The position numbers were made by a program, and so were the translations under genes. The notes under the pieces are model-generated. The model did not search any database, was not told the origin of the DNA, and saw only the letters and a program-made list of their open reading frames with translations. A DNA stretch of 28,478 nt from an uncultured Lactobacillus sp. (GTDB taxonomy: Bacteria > Bacillota > Bacilli > Lactobacillales > Lactobacillaceae), in NCBI RefSeq assembly GCF_902491705.1, contig NZ_CABUIW010000028.1, forward strand, positions 1 to 28,478. Reading direction: 5' to 3'. Within the stretch, counting starts at the first letter, position 1; each line of letters opens with the position of its first letter. Shown here one piece after another: positions 24,999 through 28,478 of this stretch.

Positions 24999-25026
24999 TT
25001 AAATCACTTCGTAATAAAAGTGTCAA
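24998..25026 (-). promoter_or_regulatory. clpP promoter
   Basis: On the minus strand a perfect -35 TTGACA (25026 to 25021) is followed after 17 bp by a -10 TTTAAT (25003 to 24998). The CIRCE element starts at the last base of the -10. It is divergent from the promoter of the surface protein gene, about 33 bp away. Confidence 0.85.
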
Positions 25027-25058
25027 ATAATGAGTCTTACTTGTATTGAAAATGTATT

Positions 25059-25086
25059 TTTGCAAGTTAATCTTATATATTATAAT
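25059..25086 (+). promoter_or_regulatory. Promoter of the secreted-protein gene
   Basis: TATAAT (25081-25086) is a perfect -10, with a weak -35 (TTTGCA, 25059-25064) at 16 bp. The leader is about 35 nt and includes GGAGG (25117-25121), 6 nt before the TTG start. Confidence 0.6.
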
Positions 25087-25127
25087 AACAATGTAAAACA
25101 AAAATTATGTAATATCGGAGGATAGGC

Positions 25128-26759
25128 TTGAAATATACAAGTAAAATTTTAACTGCTACATCGGCTGTAGCACTTAGTGTAGGTTTATTGATGGGCTATG
25201 CTAAACCTGTTTCTGCTGCTGACGCAAACTCAACTAGCAAGACAACAGACAATAATGCAAAGACCAGTGATAGTAAAAAAGGACCAGTTCAAACTAGTAC
25301 TTCTTACGATTTGATGGTTAAAGTTGGTAGTGGTAAGCACTACAATGTTTACAAAAAGATCAGTAATGGTAAGCCTTCTGGCAAGATTGCTGACGCAAGC
25401 GACTACCAATATGCACATATTCAATCAGATCAAAGTATTAAAACTAGAGATAATGGTACTTATTGGCGTATTTATGTAGACGGCCGTAAGGTTGGTTATG
25501 TAAACCAAAACTATTTCACTAGAAATACAATTGCTGTTCCTAAGACTGTAAGTTTGGTTAGAAACAGTAATTATGTGTTTGATCCTAGTGATGCCATTAG
25601 CTACGTAACTAATGATTTGGGTACTGTAATTGACAATCAGGATGTAGATATTTCTGAAGATGGCATCGATTGTACTGATCCAGGCACTTATAACGTTAAG
25701 TATAGCTATGGTAATGTTAAAGTTACAGTTAAGATTACTGTTAGAAAGAGTACCAAGGAAGGTATTGCTGACGCAAACAAGGTTCAAGCAAAGCCATTTA
25801 ATGAAAATTTGAAGTCTTGGAAGACTTATTACGGTAGTTCTGCTAACTATATAAATAAGACTGATTTTGCTCCAGATAAATCTAGACATACTTATGATAG
25901 TGACAGTGGAAACCTAACTTTTAGAACTCGATATTTTCAGCCGGTTTTATTAAGTGTTGCTAGAGATATTAAAGATGATGACTACATTAACCGTGTGGGT
26001 CACATTCCAGAAGGTATTACTATGTCTGACGGCTGGCTTTATACTAGTTTGCTCAGCAGTACTACTATTAGTAATGGTCACATTGTAGGTTATAACTTGA
26101 ATAAGCTAACCAATGCATTCAATGGTCAATACTTGCTTAACATGTCACAAAAAAATTTTAACTCTTATGTTAAGAATATTAAGGTAAGTCCAAGTATTCC
26201 AACTGGTCATGGTCAAGCTATGGGTTCTACAGATAAGTACATCTATGTATTAAATAATAATAATAAAATTTCATACAAGAGTAATTTGTCAACAGAATTG
26301 ATTCAAATCCGTAAGAGTGATATGTGTATCAACAAGATTTGGACTATTAAATGCTGGAATGGTAGTGACTCAGAAGGTCGTTACTTCCAAAACGGTGTAA
26401 TTGTAAATGATCACAAGATGTACACCACTACTTACAACAAGGATGACGATCAAACTGAATACTGGGAATTTAACCGTAAAGGCGACAACTGGTACCCAAC
26501 TATTTTAGGTGCAACTAAGACTGGTATTGTTTCAAATACTTATACTCAAGGTTTCACTTATGATCCTAAGAACAACAACTTCTACCTTGCATTTAATGAC
26601 GTAATTGCTAAGATTGCTAAAAATGGTGAAGTTAAGGATACTTACCAATTCCACACAGGTCGTGAAATTGAAGGTATTGCAGTAGCTAATAACAGACTTT
26701 ACACTAACTTAGCACAACGTGCAGAGTTACTTGAAAGTAAACAAACATTGACTAAATAA
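25128..26759 (+). CDS. Secreted surface protein of unknown function
   Basis: I do not recognise a named gene. The 543-residue protein starts at TTG 25128, supported by GGAGG at 25117-25121. It has a signal peptide (KILTATSAVALSVGLLMGYA, likely cut after VSA at 30), then a Ser/Thr/Asn/Lys-rich linker to about 58, an SH3-like stretch (about 60-135, ending WRIYVDGRKVGYVNQNYF), an Ig-like stretch (about 136-206, CTDPGTYNVKYSYGNVKVTV), and a 330-residue C-terminal part with repeated short beta motifs (GITMSDGWLYTS, GVIVNDHKMYT, GFTYDPKNNNFYLAF, GIAVANNRLYT) suggesting a beta-propeller. That part faintly resembles helveticin J-like proteins from memory. There is no LPxTG anchor or lipobox, so it is secreted or held non-covalently, perhaps as an S-layer-associated protein. 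It has three cysteines in the mature part. Confidence 0.85.
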   Translation: MKYTSKILTATSAVALSVGLLMGYAKPVSAADANSTSKTTDNNAKTSDSKKGPVQTSTSYDLMVKVGSGKHYNVYKKISNGKPSGKIADASDYQYAHIQSDQSIKTRDNGTYWRIYVDGRKVGYVNQNYFTRNTIAVPKTVSLVRNSNYVFDPSDAISYVTNDLGTVIDNQDVDISEDGIDCTDPGTYNVKYSYGNVKVTVKITVRKSTKEGIADANKVQAKPFNENLKSWKTYYGSSANYINKTDFAPDKSRHTYDSDSGNLTFRTRYFQPVLLSVARDIKDDDYINRVGHIPEGITMSDGWLYTSLLSSTTISNGHIVGYNLNKLTNAFNGQYLLNMSQKNFNSYVKNIKVSPSIPTGHGQAMGSTDKYIYVLNNNNKISYKSNLSTELIQIRKSDMCINKIWTIKCWNGSDSEGRYFQNGVIVNDHKMYTTTYNKDDDQTEYWEFNRKGDNWYPTILGATKTGIVSNTYTQGFTYDPKNNNFYLAFNDVIAKIAKNGEVKDTYQFHTGREIEGIAVANNRLYTNLAQRAELLESKQTLTK

Positions 26760-26775
26760 TAATTTAGGCATAAAG

Positions 26776-26809
26776 AAAGAGCGATGAATTTAATCATCGC
26801 TCTTTTTTT
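26776..26809. terminator. Terminator between the surface protein and permease genes
   Basis: AAAGAGCGATGA (26776-26787) pairs with TCATCGCTCTTT (26794-26805) around a 6-nt loop, then Ts run to 26809. A-rich sequence on the other side gives a U-rich tail on the minus strand too, so it can serve the convergent permease gene. Confidence 0.92.
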
Positions 26810-26821
26810 ATAGTTTTTTAA

Positions 26822-28249
26822 CTACTTAGCATCTTGATATTTCTTAATTGCTGGAAGAATTAAGCCTAATGCAATCAAAATAATTGGAGTCAAGATGTTT
26901 AACAATAATGTGAATGGGTCTGGTGAGTAAATACCGAAGATACAGCAAGCTGCAGTAACTAAGAAACACCAGATACCAGCAGTATAGGCTAATCCTTGAC
27001 TCTTAGTCATTTGGTAAGTAGTCTCGAATTTTTCTTGGTGCTTTCTTAAAGCAATGTAAGCTGCAAATACCCAAAGGTAACGAAGTGGCATTGTAGTTGA
27101 GTTTAACTTAACTAATTGAGCCATAACAGCTTGAGCATTTGGAACAAGTGCTTGGATTGCAATTAAACCACCTGATAAAATGACAACCATCCAAATACCG
27201 TTGATGTAAGCTCCGTGCTTATTAAGTTTAAGCAAGCCTTTTGGAATAAACGCTTTAGCTTCTTTACTACCTAAAAGCATTCTAAGTGGAGCATCGATAC
27301 TAATTACCAAAGTTGAGAATTGGCCGATTACGTTACACCATGAATAAATGTACATGAATAAACCACCAACATGGTAATATTCGCCAAGCTTTTGGAAGGC
27401 CATGTAAGCACCGTTTGAAATGTATTCATTAAGGTTAGCGTTAACTACCTTAGGATCAAACATAAGTGCCATAGCGAAAGTTCCCAAAATTGCTGAAACC
27501 ATAACCATAATAGCAAGGGCCATCATTGCCTTAGGAAAGTTCTTTGATGGATCTTTAACCTTATTTACATAAGGAGAGATCTTTTCACAACCACCAACAG
27601 CAAATACTAAAATTGAAAGTGAAGTAAAGTATTTAACATTAAATGTTGGCATCAAGTTCTTCCAATTAAAGTTAATGCTGTAGAAACCAGCATGTGGGTT
27701 AATTGCTGGAGCTGCAAACATCATGATAATGAATAAAATTGACATGATGAACATTGAAGAACCAGCAACAGTTGCTAAACCTTTCAAAACTGGAATACCG
27801 CGACTGGCAACCCAGCAGAAGAATAGGAATACAACTAAAGTGGCGAATTGAGTCCAAGCAGTAGGTAAACCATCGTACCAGCGAGTATTACCAAAAATAC
27901 CCCAAGCCATGGCTCTCAAACCACCAGTACCTTTACTTGAAATGTAAACAACGTGGCAAGCCCAATAAGTCCAACCAGCATAATATGCCCATTTGGCACC
28001 CATTGTAGCGTTAACCCAAGATGAAACCCCACCTTCAGCATTTTTGAAAGTGGCACCTAATTCACCAACCATCAGTGCATAAGGAACAAAGTAGAGAAGG
28101 AACATTACGACCCAACTGAAGATGACCTTTGTTCCGTCAAAGTAGACATAACCGTTAACAACGTTACCAAATCCCCACACGGTGGAGAATGCCATCATTG
28201 CTAGGGTTGTCCACATCATCTTTTTGGGATTACTTTGTGATTCAGTCAT
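26822..28249 (-). CDS. APC-superfamily amino acid permease, YjeM-like
   Basis: A 475-residue transporter with about 12 membrane helices. The family motifs are in TM1 (FSTVWGFGNVVNG) and after TM2 (ALMVGELGATFKNAEGGVSSW), with a conserved ASRGIPVLKGLATVAG loop before TM5. These resemble E. coli YjeM and the glutamate/GABA antiporter group of the APC superfamily. The substrate cannot be told from sequence; glutamate:GABA exchange is one option, but no gadB decarboxylase is in this window. The ATG follows GGGAGAT. It is convergent with the surface protein gene and they share a terminator. Several cysteines lie in TM11 (WCFLVTAACCIFG). Confidence 0.85.
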   Translation of the reverse strand: MTESQSNPKKMMWTTLAMMAFSTVWGFGNVVNGYVYFDGTKVIFSWVVMFLLYFVPYALMVGELGATFKNAEGGVSSWVNATMGAKWAYYAGWTYWACHVVYISSKGTGGLRAMAWGIFGNTRWYDGLPTAWTQFATLVVFLFFCWVASRGIPVLKGLATVAGSSMFIMSILFIIMMFAAPAINPHAGFYSINFNWKNLMPTFNVKYFTSLSILVFAVGGCEKISPYVNKVKDPSKNFPKAMMALAIMVMVSAILGTFAMALMFDPKVVNANLNEYISNGAYMAFQKLGEYYHVGGLFMYIYSWCNVIGQFSTLVISIDAPLRMLLGSKEAKAFIPKGLLKLNKHGAYINGIWMVVILSGGLIAIQALVPNAQAVMAQLVKLNSTTMPLRYLWVFAAYIALRKHQEKFETTYQMTKSQGLAYTAGIWCFLVTAACCIFGIYSPDPFTLLLNILTPIILIALGLILPAIKKYQDAK

Positions 28250-28293
28250 AAACTATCTCCCTATATTACTAAAATATTTATGTGAACTTTCTA

Positions 28294-28299
28294 ATTATA
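28294..28299 (-). promoter_or_regulatory. Possible -10 of the permease promoter
   Basis: TATAAT on the minus strand (28299 to 28294), 45 nt before the permease ATG. No good -35 is at the right distance. The rest of 28250-28440 is AT-rich, has a small 7-bp AT inverted repeat (28399-28416), and shows no gene. Confidence 0.4.
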
Positions 28300-28440
28300 T
28301 AACAATAGCGGTTCCAAGAAATCTGTGTTAATACTACTCTCATAAGAATTTAACGCCATATTTTTAAAAGTATGAAGTCAACAAAGAGGATTTTGGTAAA
28401 TATTATTTTTAATATTGAAAACAAAACATTCTAAGCTTAA

Positions 28441-28478
28441 TAGTGAATTGATTATCCGACGGGATAGTCGATTCACTA
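28441..28478. repeat. 17-bp stem palindrome at the window edge
   Basis: Left arm 28441-28457 and right arm 28462-28478 pair along 17 positions with two T-G wobbles and a GACG loop. No T-run is visible because the window ends at the last paired base. It may be a terminator for a gene beyond the edge, or one end of a repeat. No plus-strand gene ends just upstream. Confidence 0.7.

Noticed and set aside
28371..28436. 20-codon plus-strand ORF (MKSTKRILV...)
   Set aside because: No ribosome site, very short, AT-rich codons, and no resemblance to a known peptide.
1..28478. Defence system, CRISPR array, prophage or transposon
   Set aside because: No spaced direct repeats, integrase, transposase, restriction or toxin-antitoxin motifs were seen; nearly every stretch is assigned to core genes.

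Overview
The window looks like chromosome from a low-GC lactobacillus. The best match I can recall is the Lactobacillus acidophilus group (acidophilus, crispatus, helveticus, amylovorus). The reasons are AT-rich DNA, strong AGGAGG-type ribosome sites, an HPr kinase with a CcpA-type cre site, a CIRCE element on clpP, and the gene order hprK-lgt-gpsA-trxB / glgBCDAP-amylase / pgm / uvrBA / rapZ-yvcK-whiA / clpP. The species call is an inference from memory. No insertion sequence, prophage, CRISPR array, tRNA or rRNA was seen. It is mostly core genome plus a glycogen island and one unrecognised surface protein.

Layout. (1) 82-3949, plus strand: hprK, lgt and gpsA are tightly packed, then trxB with its own promoter. 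(2) 3989-13921, plus strand: a six-gene glycogen operon, glgB-glgC-glgD-glgA-glgP-GH13 amylase, behind a promoter with a cre site in its leader. (3) 14034-15758: an alpha-phosphoglucomutase that links glucose-6-P and glucose-1-P and so completes the glycogen cycle. (4) 15775-20738: uvrB-uvrA behind a LexA-type operator, with a terminator-like hairpin in the uvrB leader. (5) 20806-21348: a small HdeD/DUF308-like membrane protein with its own terminator. (6) 21408-24301: rapZ-yvcK-whiA from an extended -10 promoter. (7) 24356-25026, minus strand: clpP under a CIRCE operator. (8) 25059-26759, plus strand, divergent from clpP: a secreted protein of unknown function. (9) 26822-28249, minus strand: a YjeM-like amino acid permease. 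The window ends inside or at the edge of a 17-bp stem palindrome.

How the parts connect. HprK phosphorylates HPr on serine; P-Ser-HPr is the CcpA co-repressor, and a plausible CcpA site lies in the leader of the glycogen operon 3 kb downstream. In the glycogen module, GlgC/GlgD make ADP-glucose, GlgA polymerises it, GlgB branches, GlgP and the cytoplasmic GH13 enzyme degrade the polymer, and Pgm exchanges the product with glycolysis. Many genes are joined by 1-11 nt overlaps, and glgP and the amylase have no good ribosome site of their own, so translation coupling is likely.

I did not find a clearly new multi-gene system. The items most worth a second look are the short ORF overlapping the glgB start, the hairpin between the SOS operator and uvrB, the palindrome in the rapZ promoter, the unknown secreted protein beside clpP, and the terminal hairpin.
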